The notes beneath the pieces are model-generated. The model saw only the letters and a list, made by a program, of their open reading frames with translations. It was not told the DNA's origin and ran no database searches. Of a stretch of DNA of 64,000 bases, positions 42,113-51,852 are shown one piece after another. Origin of the DNA: Cylindrotheca closterium (Eukaryota > Bacillariophyta > Bacillariophyceae > Bacillariales > Bacillariaceae); contig CAKOGP040001980.1 of assembly GCA_933822405.4 (NCBI GenBank), positions 351,198 to 415,197 on the forward strand, read 5' to 3'. Both the position numbers and the translations under genes were made by a program. Position 1 is the stretch's first letter. Every line of letters begins with the position of its first letter.

Positions 42113-43952
42113 TCAGTCGTCTGCTGGAACAACTTCTTCCAAGACTTCCAACAGAGTCTCGTTCAAGCGTTCTGGGTGGGCATTTCCTCTACTCTTTCCC
42201 ATGGCTTTGCCCATCAACACCTTTGTAATCTTCTGCGCAAACTTCTCCCCCAATTTGTATCGTTCCATTTCTTCCGGACTGTCATCAATGACGTCCCGAC
42301 AAATCCGGGTCAACTCGTCAGGATCCGTTATCAGTTTGAAACCATTTTCGTCGGCCACCTGTCTTACAGTCATTTCGGTCTTCTCCTCATGCAGTATTTT
42401 CAATAGTTGCTTCGCCATGGTGTTGGAAATGCTTCCTTCCAGCATTAGAGCTATTATTCCACCAAGGTGTTTCCCATTCACTCCAGAGAACTTGACCGAG
42501 TTATCTTCACCCAGGGTCTCTTTGATCTTGACATCGTCCTCACGGACTAGAGCAAATAGTCCATTGCACAAGAGGTTGGCTGTCGCCTCAGGGACTTGTT
42601 TGATGACTCGTTCGGGCTCTTCACTCAATTGGCCCTGAGCTTCTTCCACTGCAGTATCAAACATTTGAATCGCTGGAGGATCGCCTGTTATTACACCTGC
42701 CAGGTAGGCAGATATGTCATAGTCCCGTTGCAACCGGTCACGAGCATCTTGAGGCAACTCCGGTAGAGCAGTCTCCAGGAAAGATTCTAAATTCTGCCCA
42801 TCAAAAGTATCCTCATCGATGGATACGGGAGGCAGATCGGGTTCTGGCATAAACCGATAATCCTTTGCTCCCTCCTTGCTACGAATGACTACAGTCTCTC
42901 CACTCGTCACATCGAATGTTCTGGTTTCTTGTGCTGTTGGGTTGCCTGCCATCAAGGCGTTCACTTGTCGAACTGCTTCGTATTGCGCCGCCTGTTGAAC
43001 CTGTCGAATGGAGTTCAAGTTTTTCACTTCTACGCGATTACCAGCAGAATGAAGCAGTTCATCGTCATCCCCAACATCATCAGTTTTATCTCCATCTTCG
43101 ATTGGGGCAACAGAGACATTCAAATCACATCGAAGAGACCCTTCTTCCATCTTTCCATTGCAAGTACCAATATGCTTCAGGAGCGTCCGTAACGTTTCAA
43201 CAGCTACAGCAGCGTCACTGGCAGATCGCAAATCGGGGTAAAAGACAATTTCTGGAAATGTGAAAGTGTCACAAGAAAGAATTGTGAGCGATCTGAAGGG
43301 ACCAATGTCGTGCTCAGCTCGCCAGCTGCTTACCAATAAGTGCACAACCAGCGCGATTAAAGTCTACCAGCGACTCGGTGATTCCATTACGAGTAGCATT
43401 GATTGTTTTCCCGGTATCTTGTTCCAATTGAATCCGTTCAATCCTCGTCACAAAGGACTCGCCAACCTCACCCTTTTTCTTTCGCTTCTTCTTCAGCTCT
43501 CTCTGACACACCAGAACTCCATCTCGAGCAAGTGGCCATCGTTGTTGCGTGACTTGATATCCCAACGGTAAATCAGCATAGAAGTAGTGTTTTCGCTCAA
43601 ACCGAGACATGGATGGAATTTGGCATTTGGTGGCAGCCGCCGACAGAACAGCAGCTTGTACTGCTTCTTGGGAAACCCGTGGCAATACTCCAGGAACACC
43701 CACGTCAAAGGGCCAGACAGAAGTATTCGGAGTTTGATATAGAGTAGAAGTTTTGGGTAATGGGGTCCCACTGAAAAGCTTTGTGGCAATATCAAGTTGA
43801 GCATGGACCTCCAATCCGATCACAGTCTGAAACCGAGGAGAGCCTTTGTTTTTGGAAGATACAACGCCGCTGGATGGGTCCACTGACCAAGAAAAGCATC
43901 GACGTTTTAGCGAAGAAAGGTTGACCCTTGCACTATTAGTTCTCCATATCAT
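42113..43952 (-). CDS. gatB: Organellar glutamyl-tRNA(Gln) amidotransferase subunit B
   Basis: Two exons, 43952-43334 and 43251-42113, with an 82-nt intron (GTAAGC...CCAG). The join restores CALIEIVFYPDLRSA, giving 585 residues. GatB landmarks: VIGLEVHAQLDIATKLFS, GVPGVLPRVSQEAV, KHYFYADLPLGYQVTQQ, SLVDFNRAG, MEEGSLRCDLNVSV, VEVKNLNSIR, DYRFMPEPDLPP, and the C-terminal GatB/Yqey helical domain (IIALMLEGSISNTMAKQLLK). With GatA and GatC it converts Glu-tRNA(Gln) to Gln-tRNA(Gln) in mitochondria and/or plastids. The Arg/Ser-rich N-terminus (SLKRRCFSW) fits an organellar presequence. A Lys-rich insert (KKKRKKKGE) sits in the kinase-like core. Confidence 0.93.
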
Positions 43953-44242
43953 TCTGGTTGTATGTTGAATAGCATAGCACAGGTAATGGAATTGAGCGTG
44001 ATGGTGGTTGATGAGTTGCAGATCCCCCTTTTCACAGAACGGAAAATACCCCCAATGTCACATATAGTACGTCAGTCGTTCATTTCGCTCGATGAAGCTG
44101 ACAATCGAAGATCGGCATCAGTGAATGAGAACCACAACTGCATACCATCAATTGGAAATTGTAATCGTTTGCCAGAAGTGAACCAATCAGGCATTATCTC
44201 ATCGATTCATTCAGCAATAAGCTACCCAGACTATCAGGAACA
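43953..44242. promoter_or_regulatory. Divergent promoter between gatB and acylphosphatase
   Basis: 290 nt separating two divergent genes for organellar proteins. No gene or clear motif recognised. Confidence 0.3.
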
Positions 44243-44894
44243 ATGAAGCAATATATCTTCGTCCTTTTCGCTCTTTTGACAACTGCAATTCAAGGATTTG
44301 CTCCCACAAGACAACATCAACAAAGGACAGTGCTTCGAGCAACTGATGGTGAAGATCCGAATGAGATTGTTGCCCGTCGTATTACAGTCAAGGGAGCCGT
44401 ACAAGGTGGATACTACCGTTCGTGTGTGAATAATGAAGTGAGTCGCTTTTCTGAACCTCAGCATGTCGAAGTTTTTGACTGTTAAGTCATTTGTTGACTG
44501 ACAATGTTTTCACCACCACTATCATAATCACCACTATCCTGAAGGCTGGAAAATTTCGCAGACTTGTTGGCACAATGTCACCGCCAGATGAAAGTGATGA
44601 AGCTGAAATATATGTAGAGGTAAGATTGACAGATACCTTGATTCCTGAGACGAAGACGTAAAAGGGGAAGACAACATACTGGATGACAGATTGGAAGCTC
44701 CTCTTGGTTTTTCAGTTCCACTCAACAATATTTCAAATGATTAATCCATGTAGGGGAAGCGAAAATTGATGGCTGGGTTCATTCGATGGTGCAAAAAGGG
44801 CGATGTTGGACTCAATCAACAAGCGAAGGTTATTGACGTGAAGGAGGAGGACCCAACAGGTCTCTACGAAAGCTTCTACGTCAAAACGAAATAA
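44243..44894 (+). CDS. Plastid-targeted acylphosphatase-like protein
   Basis: Three small exons, 44243-44437, 44545-44619 and 44754-44894, all joined at codon boundaries (introns GTGAGT...AAG and GTAAGA...TAG), give 136 residues. The signal peptide ends at IQGFAPTR, a plastid junction. The mature domain reads RITVKGAVQGGYYRSCVNNE, where VQG and YYR correspond to the acylphosphatase VQGVxFR loop with its phosphate-binding Arg. Next come GFIRWCKKGDVG and VIDVKEEDPTGLYESFYV, as in the family's ending. Acylphosphatases hydrolyse acyl phosphates such as 1,3-bisphosphoglycerate. The usual Asn of the active site is not clearly placed, so catalysis is uncertain. Confidence 0.72.
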
Positions 44895-45324
44895 TTTCTG
44901 GTCCGATACTTTATGGTTCTACATCAACATGTGAAAAGAAAAAAATCAAACTAGTGAGCAGCATCGACGGGGCAAAACCAACATGTGAAGAACGCAAAAA
45001 AGTAGATTCTTGGAAGAGCTTGTTAACAATGTGCGAATGTGCGAAACTCGCAAGCATCCTACCATATGGAGATTACAAAGATGTTATATGAATCAAGGTG
45101 ACTTCTGCTGTTTAATGTTAAGTTGTGTAGTTGTATTGTAGAGCGAGATAGGCTTACTTCAGAGCAAACATCAATAATCCTCCTCACTGACCAAATGATC
45201 GCGCGTCCATTTCGTGCGACGTGTCTCTTTCGATCACCACTTTCCAAATTTTATTGCGCCAACCCGAAGCCATAATGTTGGATGTGTTAGAGCCACAAGC
45301 AAGCACCACACACCACTTGGATCG
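44895..45324. other. Intergenic region, 3' UTR plus promoter
   Basis: Between the acylphosphatase and trhO. An in-frame extension of trhO reaches 45214 but begins with GTG, so I leave it outside the coding region; part of it could encode a presequence if an upstream exon exists. Nothing else seen. Confidence 0.4.
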
Positions 45325-46347
45325 ATGAAGGAGTACACGCTTCCGAAAATGGCTGCAGAGGAGGCGAGTCCAGCGTCGATGCCTCATCGGGTTCTCGCTC
45401 TGTACAAGTTTACCCCGCTGCCAGAGGACAACCTGAAGGAATTGCAACAAGAACTGGAGAACGAACTGAGAAAATTTGGAGCACGGGGGACCTTGCTGGT
45501 GGCAACCGAGGGAATCAATGGAACAATCTGTTATCCTTATCCACCATCCGCTGATAACGACCCAGTGTATGAATATATTCAAGGGAAATTCGGCAACACG
45601 CTGCGTACGAGGATATCAAGTTACAACAAGCCCGTCTTTGCTAGGCTGAAAATCAAGCTGAAATCAGAAATTGTCACCATGCATCAAGACGATATTCATC
45701 CAACGGAATGTGTTGGAACTTATGTTGGGCCTGAAAAATGGAATGAGCTCTTGAAAGATCCAGAATGCACTGTGATTGATACTCGAAACGAATATGAAAT
45801 TGATGTGGGAACCTTTCAAAATGCTATCAATCCACACACCCAGAGCTTTGTAGAATTTCCAGACTGGATGAAGAAAAATATCAGTGGAGACAAGGCTCCC
45901 AAGAAGATAGCCATGTTTTGTACCGGTGGCATTCGATGCGAGAAAGCTACAAATTCAGCTTTGAAGATGGTACCCAAAGATGTTCCTGTGTATCATTTGG
46001 AAGGAGGGATATTGAATTATTTGGATACTGTAAAGCCGGAAGATTCATTGTATAATGGAGAATGCTATGTATTTGATCAAAGGGTAGCCGTTTCGTATGG
46101 TCTGAAACCAAGCGAGAAATATTTTACCAGTTGCCACGCTTGCCGACATCCACTCTGCGCTGAAGATTTGGAACACAAGGGCTACGTCGAGGGCCTGTCA
46201 TGCCAATGGTGTGCGGATAAGATCACCGAGAAGCAGAGGGAGCGTTTTGCCCAACGACAGAAACAGATCGAACTTGCAAAGAAAAGCGGAACAGTTCACA
46301 TTCACGATCCCAAGGAGTTGAAAGCTCAAAAGTCAATTCAAACGTGA
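45325..46347 (+). CDS. trhO: tRNA uridine-34 hydroxylase, rhodanese family
   Basis: 340 residues from the ATG at 45325. The N-terminal acylphosphatase-like domain (VLALYKFTPLPEDNLKELQ; GTLLVATEGINGTI) is followed by a rhodanese domain with TVIDTRNEYEIDVGTF and the catalytic Cys in MFCTGGIRCEKATN. A Cys-rich zinc-site-like region (CHACRHPLCAEDL, CQWCADK) closes the protein. This is the TrhO/YceA layout. Bacterial TrhO makes 5-hydroxyuridine at the wobble position of tRNAs. Members occur sporadically in eukaryotes, including algae. Location is unclear: no strong presequence from this start. Confidence 0.85.
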   Translation: MKEYTLPKMAAEEASPASMPHRVLALYKFTPLPEDNLKELQQELENELRKFGARGTLLVATEGINGTICYPYPPSADNDPVYEYIQGKFGNTLRTRISSYNKPVFARLKIKLKSEIVTMHQDDIHPTECVGTYVGPEKWNELLKDPECTVIDTRNEYEIDVGTFQNAINPHTQSFVEFPDWMKKNISGDKAPKKIAMFCTGGIRCEKATNSALKMVPKDVPVYHLEGGILNYLDTVKPEDSLYNGECYVFDQRVAVSYGLKPSEKYFTSCHACRHPLCAEDLEHKGYVEGLSCQWCADKITEKQRERFAQRQKQIELAKKSGTVHIHDPKELKAQKSIQT

Positions 46348-46474
46348 AGCAACATAAAACTATATCCCCACCTTCGTAACAGCCCAATTGAGCGTCTAGT
46401 ATTCCGATCGGTTCCCTTGCTATAGTCGTAACCAAAGACATTGCAACAGTTCCCATTCAAAATTAACATGTAAA

Positions 46475-47516
46475 TTAATTACCAATAGTAATACCCAAAT
46501 CCGAAAACGATGTTGGAATATTCAAGCTATCCACGAAATCCTGTTGTGGGAAAGCAGAGAATCGGTAGGCAGAAGATTGGAATGGTGTTCCATCTGCATC
46601 CGTTCCAGTCCATACCACGTGAAAGGCAATGTCGCACTCGGTACTTTGACTACTAACCCCTTCATCGCAAACCGACTTGTCCTTTCCGCAGCCTCCGGCA
46701 GGTGTTTGAATTGCAGCTGGTTCTCCATCGAATCCAAACGTGTTGATGCCGCATTCCAAGTCTTTGCAAAAAATGCAGCCGTCATCCCATGTGATTCCGT
46801 CGACCACTCCGTCCTTGACATCAATAATGGCCGTCAATTGTGGATAGATCTTTGCCTCGTCTACGTCGTAATACAACTTCTGGAAGGAAACACTGTATTT
46901 GTGGCATAACGGAACGTGTGAGTGTCTGTTGTTACACATCCCTGGAGTCGTTTTCCCTAGTGTCACTTACCCATTTTGTGATGAGACATGAATGCCAATA
47001 TCCTTGTCGGCAAAGTTTCCTAGTTTTGATATGGAACCTCTTTGACTGATCAAATGTGTGTAGGCTGGACGAATAGGAACAGGAAAGCAAAACTATAAAT
47101 AAGAACGGTCTTGTTGTGACATGATTGAACATCGAGCCCCAATCAGACACCTTCACTACAGCAGTCCAGACACACACACACACACACACACACACACAGC
47201 GCATATAGTGATACTTACAAGCAGGAACAATGAATCTGGAGAATTCGTCGGCAATTGGTTGAAAGCTCAGTCGGACGTAATCAACAACCTGTCCATTCCA
47301 GTTGACGCCGTTGGAAAGAACCAAACATATTGTTGTCTTTTCACCAATGGTGACAAGGGGATTTAGGTTGCCATCCACACATCCTCCCCACGTGGGTGCC
47401 GGAGAGGGTGTGGGTTGGTCGGGAACTTGAGGTTCACCTGATTGCTCGTCCTGGGCGTTTGTGAAACTGACAGCGCAGAAGAGGCCTAAGACCTTTAGGA
47501 TGCGAGATGGACGCAT
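46475..47516 (-). CDS. Secreted or lumenal protein of unknown function
   Basis: Three exons on the minus strand: 47516-47219, 47064-46971, 46892-46475 (introns GTAAGT...CAG and GTAAGT...CAG), 269 residues in one frame. Residues 1-21 are a clear signal peptide (LGLFCAVSFTNAQ). A Pro/Gln-rich spacer precedes CVDGNLNPLVTIGEKTTICL and two Cys-rich stretches (CIFCKDLEC, PAGGCGKDKSVCDEG), consistent with disulfide bonds in a secreted domain. No family recognised. Intron 1 holds a long GT repeat just after the donor. Confidence 0.75.
47170..47198. repeat. (CA/TG)n microsatellite inside an intron
   Basis: About 14 CA dinucleotides on the plus strand. In the sense of the host gene this is a (GT)n tract starting about 20 bases after the intron 1 donor, a place where repeat length can affect splice-site choice. 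Confidence 0.95.
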
Positions 47517-47834
47517 TCTTTGTTTTGATAATCGAAGGGAGCTTGGGTTGTGGTGGTAGTTTTGACCTCAACAGTTGGATGTCGGGTCTTCTGCTGGTTG
47601 TTGATGCTCATTTGTTGCTGTTTTTACGTTCCGGAAAGATCTACGGGATGACTACGTTGAAAAAGTACCAGAAATGACAGTCGAAGGGGTCAATTACTGG
47701 ATCACAAATGACCAATCCGATCTGATGGATGTGAAGTCTGACCGGTGTCAGTTCTTCGCCCATCACCCTCGAATCAATCAACGTCTGCAACATCTGCAGA
47801 ATAAAAATCATTCCAGAGTTATTATTACGACGAG
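47517..47834. promoter_or_regulatory. Divergent promoter region
   Basis: Between the secreted protein (minus) and the His-rich plastid protein (plus). No gene or clear element seen. Confidence 0.3.
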
Positions 47835-48839
47835 ATGTTTCGATCATTGATTCTTGTTGCAGCATTTGCTTCCTCTCTTCTATATTCGGAAGCCTTCCTA
47901 ACACATCATCGTGTGGAGCGAAGGAGTCTTAGTCCTCTCCAACACGCCGGTCACGATCACAATCACGATCATGGTACTCACGATCACAATCACGATCATA
48001 GTATTCACGATCACAATCATGACCACGACGAGAGCGACGACCCACCTCCACCTCCGTTGGACGAAGAAGAGATTCGAGAAATTGAGAATGCCGAACGACG
48101 AAAGAAAGTAAAATTTCGCCAATTAGTGGCGGATTCCGTGGCTGTGTCGAATCCGGAACATCTGCCAAAACTGTTGGCCAACAACATTGGCGCCATTGCG
48201 GCCCTTCAGGGACAAGAAGGTGCTGCCATTATCAAGGAAATTGTGGAAGATGCCAAAGCCGAAGGGGAAGAGCAGTTTAATCGGACTGTCATAGTGATTG
48301 AAAGTATCTTAAGCTTTGCGGAATCTTTCGTGGAAGAGGCGGAAAGTTTGGATTCGAAGAATAAAAAGCTACTGGGAAAAATTATCAACGCCATGAAATC
48401 AAGCGAGGATGCCATGGATGAACTCATGGAGGTCGAAAGGGACAACTTTACAGCTGGATTCTTGCGCCATATCGAAGGAGAATGTGAAAGAATAGGCAAC
48501 GCCCCGAAAATGACGACAGAGAGCACGCGTCTCATTGAACTACTTCGGGTAATCCAGGCTAGGGTACTGGAAGAGATTGGAGCAGACATGGGCGAGGCAA
48601 CTTTGGTACTTGGTCAGCTGATGGGGTACGATGACAGAGATGAATTGCTTGGTGTCTTAGATGCAGGTCTTACGGTTCAGGGCCGAGAATTTGCTGTGGA
48701 GATGAAAGGCTTGACAGAGGAAGCCTTGAGAGGATTCGAATCTGTCCATGGCGGTGTAGAACCTGAGCTCTTGGATAGAGTTTCCTTTGTGGATCAACGG
48801 CTGACGAACTATTTGGAAGAGACGAATGAGTTCCAATAG
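47835..48839 (+). CDS. Plastid-targeted protein with His/Asp metal-binding repeat
   Basis: 334 residues, intronless. The signal peptide (LILVAAFASSLLYS) ends at SEAFLTH, a plastid-type junction. Right after the transit region, residues ~37-65 consist of HDHNHDH units separated by GT, SI and ES, giving some dozen His and nearly as many Asp residues; this should bind Zn, Ni or Cu. A Pro5 stretch follows, then a ~260-residue acidic all-helical domain (NAERRKKVKFRQLVADSV, ELLRVIQARVLEEIGADMG) of no family I know. The repeat could be a metal chaperone or store for plastid metalloproteins, which is inference. Confidence 0.75.
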   Translation: MFRSLILVAAFASSLLYSEAFLTHHRVERRSLSPLQHAGHDHNHDHGTHDHNHDHSIHDHNHDHDESDDPPPPPLDEEEIREIENAERRKKVKFRQLVADSVAVSNPEHLPKLLANNIGAIAALQGQEGAAIIKEIVEDAKAEGEEQFNRTVIVIESILSFAESFVEEAESLDSKNKKLLGKIINAMKSSEDAMDELMEVERDNFTAGFLRHIEGECERIGNAPKMTTESTRLIELLRVIQARVLEEIGADMGEATLVLGQLMGYDDRDELLGVLDAGLTVQGREFAVEMKGLTEEALRGFESVHGGVEPELLDRVSFVDQRLTNYLEETNEFQ

Positions 48840-48973
48840 ACCAACAACCAAATCTCTATGGATCAAAATGAAACTGACGCCCTGTTACTAACTAGGAGAT
48901 GAATCAACACTGTTGGCTACTAGGATCAACTTCTCTTCTCCCCTTATTGCATCACAATACTACAGTATTGGTC

Positions 48974-51139
48974 CTATCGTGGCTGAAAAAAGGTTTTGAT
49001 ACTTCGAGCCTTCTTTCTGGGTGGACCTCCAGCTGTCGATCGTCGACTGGTGGCAGTCAAGACGTAATTTTCACGATCGTATTTTGCCTGCAATTGTCGC
49101 GCCAGTTCCATATCGTTGTCAACGGGTGTTGGTGGTGGTTCCTTCGAGACCACCAGTGGAGGTCGATTGCTGGAACTACTGCTATCGTCATTGTCTTTCT
49201 TGGAAATGCTAGCTTGCAATTCTTTGGCCAACTCTTCGTCACTCTTTTCTGTACTGCCATCTGGAGTGATGGCTCGTGGATCATTGTCGTCGTTATTGAG
49301 AGATGGCAATGGACCTTGTTTTGCCTCTGACAACGAGAGGGATTCTGCTGCGATCATGTCCGATTTGGAAGAAAAGTATTGTTCCACGCCATCAGAACGA
49401 AGCATGGATTGTTGCTGTGGTGGATGATTCGAAAATCGATGGCTCGATGCGATCCTACCGTCACCCCCCTTTGTTGTTTCGGCACCACCAGAAGAAGAAA
49501 AGAAATTTTCAATGGACGAAACTCCTGAAGGTCCCATGGGTTCAAAATTGTTGGCCGACATGCCAACTCCTCGCAATTTTTGTTTTTGCAAAATTGGAAT
49601 CAGCTTTTCCATGGCTTGCTCCTGTAGTGTTTCTGCCTTTTTGGACGCCTTCATGCCTTCATTTGGATACTGCAATCGAACCGACTTGGTGTTCCGCTGG
49701 CTCCGATGGGAGCCATCGTTTGGGCGTTGTCCATTGCGAGTCGTATAGTAGGTATAATTGAGAGTGCAAGTCTTGGGATACCGCTTGTTGCGCACCTTGT
49801 CCTTTGCGACTCTTGCGACAATTTCATTGGCAATAATGTTGAGCCATTTTTGTATTTCAGCCACTTGGTTCGTGGCGGTAAATGATTTGAAGGCAGTGAT
49901 GGATTTGACCAAGGCGCCAGTCGTCTCCTTGACTTGTTCATTATCGTTCCCCCGACAAGCATCAAATACGAGCAATGCTGTTTCTTGCGAAAAGTGATGC
50001 AAGAGAACTGGTAATGGAACTTGCGCCAAGTCCCCCATGGTGGCATCTTTTTTTTCATCCAACACTGTGTGAATCACCTTTTTCCCCAGTTTGCCTCCAA
50101 AATTGCGGACCTTTCGTATTTTGGTCGTTTCCATGACGGTCTCAAAATTGTTTGGATGCAAGACTGCTTGACCATTTGGTTTCCCATAGCCCGCTGCCAA
50201 TTTGGCCATCATTTTGTTGGTGGCAATCCCCGCCGACATGGTAAACCCCAAATGATTCCAAACGTCGGTTCGAATCTGCTGTGACACTTGACACGCTCGA
50301 TGCAGTGCAATTTTTAAGGGTGATTGTTCGTCATCTTCATTGTGAATGGAAGAATCTCCGACTACAACAGTAGGCTTTTGATTTGGTATGCCTTTGCCTT
50401 TGCCTGTGCTTGTGCTTGCTTTGGAAGAATCATCAGTTGTAGAGGATGTTTGTACATGACCTTCATTATTGATGTCAGAACCATCGTTATTGTAGCAATA
50501 TTTGGTAATGTCCAAGTAAAATTCATCAATACTCGCTCGTTCCAGGACGAAATGATCTTTTCCACCCAAATGCTTGGTCAGACTCTCCAACACTACAGAA
50601 AAGATCGTCATGGAGGCTAATCGATATCGTTCCAAACAGGCCTTGCCCTCGTAATAATGTTTTCGAACACCCAGTTGCTTCCTCTCCTCCATTTGTTGCG
50701 GTGGTGTCAATTTGTAGATTTTGTCAAAGGCTGTTTTATAGTCTGCGTCTTGATCTTCCATTCCAATGTCATCCTCCTTATTTTCTTCATCATCGTTCGT
50801 ATCATTCTCATGATTCTTTCCCCCTTTTTCACTACCACTACTACTACTACTACTACTACTATTACTATTAGAGGATTGCAAAATGTGCAAATGAATCGCA
50901 TGACACTTGCCCTTGCTTTTTTGTGCTACGGCATCCCAGGAATCTCCCCGTTGAATTCCAAATTCTCGTGCGGGATAGGTCACGGCCAAGGTCGAATTCC
51001 ATTGCAACAAGGCCAAACTTGTGTCTAGTGGCAAACCAAGTCGAACCCGTTCGCATTGGGCATAAAAACAATCCAAATCAAAGAGTAGAACGATTCGATT
51101 ATTGTTGCGAGTTTGGTTGTGGTGGTTTTGGTTGTTCAT
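48974..51139 (-). CDS. Y-family translesion DNA polymerase (Pol eta/iota type) with ubiquitin- and PCNA-binding motifs
   Basis: 721 residues from the ATG at 51139; the frame is open further upstream, but only low-complexity His/Ile sequence is gained. Catalytic landmarks: VLLFDLDCFYAQCERVRLGL, LAVTYPAREFGIQRGD, the palm acidic pair in SIDEFYLDITKY, TMSAGIATNKMMAKLAAGYGKPNGQ (in parts), and KVRNFGGKLGKK. The tail has two UIM-like motifs (SDEELAKELQASI, ~633; DMELARQLQAKYD, ~676) and three PIP-box-like sites (SSIENFF, ~543; GVEQYF, ~583; RSIKTFFQPR at the C-terminus). Such polymerases bypass UV photoproducts at ubiquitinated PCNA. Metazoan and yeast Pol eta use a UBZ zinc finger instead. Poly-Ser and Asp/Glu inserts lie in the fingers region. 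Confidence 0.88.
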   Translation of the reverse strand: MNNQNHHNQTRNNNRIVLLFDLDCFYAQCERVRLGLPLDTSLALLQWNSTLAVTYPAREFGIQRGDSWDAVAQKSKGKCHAIHLHILQSSNSNSSSSSSSSGSEKGGKNHENDTNDDEENKEDDIGMEDQDADYKTAFDKIYKLTPPQQMEERKQLGVRKHYYEGKACLERYRLASMTIFSVVLESLTKHLGGKDHFVLERASIDEFYLDITKYCYNNDGSDINNEGHVQTSSTTDDSSKASTSTGKGKGIPNQKPTVVVGDSSIHNEDDEQSPLKIALHRACQVSQQIRTDVWNHLGFTMSAGIATNKMMAKLAAGYGKPNGQAVLHPNNFETVMETTKIRKVRNFGGKLGKKVIHTVLDEKKDATMGDLAQVPLPVLLHHFSQETALLVFDACRGNDNEQVKETTGALVKSITAFKSFTATNQVAEIQKWLNIIANEIVARVAKDKVRNKRYPKTCTLNYTYYTTRNGQRPNDGSHRSQRNTKSVRLQYPNEGMKASKKAETLQEQAMEKLIPILQKQKLRGVGMSANNFEPMGPSGVSSIENFFSSSGGAETTKGGDGRIASSHRFSNHPPQQQSMLRSDGVEQYFSSKSDMIAAESLSLSEAKQGPLPSLNNDDNDPRAITPDGSTEKSDEELAKELQASISKKDNDDSSSSSNRPPLVVSKEPPPTPVDNDMELARQLQAKYDRENYVLTATSRRSTAGGPPRKKARSIKTFFQPR

Positions 51140-51852
51140 ACTGACGATGAGGAGATGATGACGATGATGATGATGATGAATCTGCAATGACGAAAAGACC
51201 AAGAGGAATGAATTGTTTGACTCAATCAATCGATCAATCAATCGAACGGTGATAGTATTGTGAAATCTTATCAGCACCGATACGAATTTGAATGTCTTTT
51301 TATCGTTTGATGTTGTTGTTGTCGTGTACGTGTACCAGCAGTGATTCCAACATGGAGACAATCAACTGTCCGAACCTTGGATTGAAGTTGATGAGCGTGA
51401 TGGTTTGAGTTTTTTAATGGAACTTGTTTAGTTGTTTGTCAACCCGAATATGATGATGAATAGTTTCGTTTCCACCAAAAATACGATCGAAAAATATTAT
51501 ACGATCAGGACAGCGGATGGACGTAATGTCGTTTTGCTGTCACAATGTGTAGGAATACTACGACAAACAGAAGCACCGGCCGGCTCTGTGCCTCCTTTCC
51601 AGGAGGCAGTCACCCGTTTCCTTCTTTTTTTGTTTGTGTCAACGTGACCACCACCTTGCAAGTTTCAAATTTCCTTTTTTGTATCAGCATCATTGCTGTT
51701 CTTGAAAGGTTTCGCTAATCGCAATCATTCCCAAACCAACCATCCAGGACGAGAGTTAGAAGAACAATTCTATCTACGCATATCTATTCCTAGGTATAGC
51801 TATCAATACCCAATCATAGCAATCATAGCAAACATACAGCAATAGCATTACG
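51140..51852. promoter_or_regulatory. Divergent promoter region between the polymerase and the phosphatase
   Basis: 713 nt with no convincing gene. Contains ATG/GAT-rich simple sequence near 51145-51180, GATTGATT-like repeats near 51225-51245, and repeated AATCATAGCA units just upstream of the phosphatase start. Confidence 0.4.

Noticed and set aside
51140..51361. 74-codon upstream extension of the Y-family polymerase
   Set aside because: Low-complexity Thr/His sequence; the ATG at 51139 sits just before the conserved catalytic start.
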